Assembly (NCBI RefSeq): GCF_019303495.1
Contig: NZ_JAEVFI010000005.1
Location: forward strand, 1 to 64,000
DNA: 64,000 bases
Reading direction: 5' to 3'
Origin: Streptomyces sp. JJ66
GTDB lineage: Bacteria; Actinomycetota; Actinomycetes; Streptomycetales; Streptomycetaceae
Part shown: piece by piece, positions 63,213-64,000 of the stretch
Layout: the number at the start of each line of letters is the position of its first letter
How positions within the stretch are numbered: position 1 is the stretch's first letter
The notes under the pieces: model-generated
Database searches by the model: none
Seen by the model: the letters and a program-made list of their open reading frames with translations, nothing else
Told to the model about the DNA's origin: nothing
Program-made: the position numbers and the translations under genes

Positions 63213-64000
63213 ATGCACCCGCCGACGCACCGCGGTCCTGAGGACGGCGGCGGCCGCGAGAGCCACGACAGCGGCGCTCTGGCCCGCACGGTCCAGTTGG
63301 TCGCGGGCGACTACCTGCTGACCGTCAACCCGGTCGATGGCAGCGAGGTCGAGTCCTGCCCGCCCGACCGCCGTCCCGGCCCGGCCCGGCGGCGCACCGC
63401 CGAGGCCCGCGCGGAACGCGGGCGCGCGGCCGTGCCCCCGCCACCCATCGGTGACGCCGCGCTCGACCTGCCACTCCTGGAGCGCGACGAGGAGCGTGAA
63501 CGGCTCGCCCGCCTCCTGGCCCGGGGCCGTTCCGTGCGGCTGACGGGGCCCTCCGGCGCGGGCCGCACCGCGCTGCTGGCCGCCGTCGCCGCCGACTGCG
63601 CCGACCTCGCGCCCGACGGCGTCATCCAGCTCAGCGGCTACCAGCGCAGCGTCGATGACCTGCTGTGGGAGCTGTACACCGCCGTCTACGACGCCTCCCG
63701 CTACCGCCCCGAGCAGGCCGAGTTGCTGGACGCGCTCGCGGACATCGGAGCCGTCCTCCTCCTCGACGACGTGGAGTTCGGCGGCGCCGCGCTGGACGAG
63801 CTGCTTGCGGCCACGCCCGAGTGCGCCGTCCTCGCCGCCGTCACCCCGCAGGTGCCCGCCCCCTCCCCGCACGCCGACCTGGAAGAGGTGTTCCTGCGCG
63901 GCATCAGCCGCCCCGCGTGCGTGGAGCTGCTGGAACGGGCCACCGGGCGCACGCTGGCCGAGTCGGAGGCCGACTGGGCCGGTGACCTGTGGTTCGAGTC
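63213..64000 (+). CDS. P-loop ATPase, N-terminal part only (runs off right edge)
   Basis: Open from ATG 63213 through the end, 262 codons. The P-loop is LTGPSGAGRTALLAAV (near residue 110) and a Walker-B-like GAVLLLDDVEFGG follows near 185, as in AAA/STAND-type ATPases. GGGGGG lies ten bases before the ATG, and TAAGGT (63145-63150) fits a -10. The C-terminal effector or DNA-binding part is outside the window. Confidence 0.78.
   Translation, partial: MHPPTHRGPEDGGGRESHDSGALARTVQLVAGDYLLTVNPVDGSEVESCPPDRRPGPARRRTAEARAERGRAAVPPPPIGDAALDLPLLERDEERERLARLLARGRSVRLTGPSGAGRTALLAAVAADCADLAPDGVIQLSGYQRSVDDLLWELYTAVYDASRYRPEQAELLDALADIGAVLLLDDVEFGGAALDELLAATPECAVLAAVTPQVPAPSPHADLEEVFLRGISRPACVELLERATGRTLAESEADWAGDLWFE

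Overview
The window is high-GC actinobacterial chromosome, almost certainly Streptomyces. It has GTG and TTG starts, several apparently leaderless genes, a hom-thrC-thrB-rho-rpmE-prfA-prmC-sua5-wecA-atp gene order that I recall from Streptomyces chromosomes, a Rho factor with a long Gly/Gln/Arg-rich insertion, a streptogrisin-C-like protease, a CBM2-GH18 chitinase, and an XRE/DUF397/anti-sigma-like ATPase module. Both window edges cut through a gene.

Layout. 0-4 kb: a truncated secreted protein, a TetR regulator with a small partner protein, and two divergent diiron proteins (AurF-like and ferritin-like). 4-9.3 kb: tRNA-Arg(CCG), a DUF2254 membrane protein, a decayed MFS fragment, a LysR regulator and a streptogrisin-type protease. 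9.3-17 kb: DedA, a response regulator, an ArgRS-like protein without a catalytic domain, lysA, hom, thrC and thrB (lysine and threonine synthesis). 17-25 kb: rho, rpmE, prfA, prmC, sua5, a phosphatase-like protein lacking its nucleophile, and a WecA-type transferase. 25-33 kb: the complete ATP synthase operon atpI-B-E-F-H-A-G-D-C. 33-42.3 kb: a DUF2550 protein, a FadH-type reductase with a PadR regulator, a chitinase, two truncated gene remnants, betaine synthesis genes and a small antitoxin-like protein.

42.4-56.6 kb is an accessory region with visibly more A/T in third codon positions from about 43.3 kb. It starts with an ATPase/XRE/DUF397 regulatory module. It continues with a leftward gene set, phzC-phzD-phzE followed by a carboxylic acid reductase (CAR). 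Then come an IS3-family transposase remnant, a 14-TM-type MFS exporter, a divergent MmyB-like XRE regulator, and an IS701-type transposase homologue that has lost its first catalytic Asp pair. The phz genes should convert shikimate-pathway precursors through chorismate to trans-2,3-dihydro-3-hydroxyanthranilate (DHHA). No phzF, phzA/B or phzG is present, so the DHHA would not go to phenazine here. The CAR next door suggests activation and reduction of DHHA (or a derivative) to an amino-aldehyde. This is the best candidate for an undescribed pathway in the window.

56.7-64 kb returns to core-like DNA: an SDR, a hydroxymethylbilane synthase outside any heme cluster, an acyl-CoA ligase, cob(I)alamin adenosyltransferase, 3-hydroxybutyryl-CoA dehydrogenase, a STAS-domain protein and the start of a P-loop ATPase. 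A short piece of DNA near 6.1 kb is a frameshifted relative of the MFS exporter at 52.5-54.0 kb, so that exporter family has been in this chromosome more than once.
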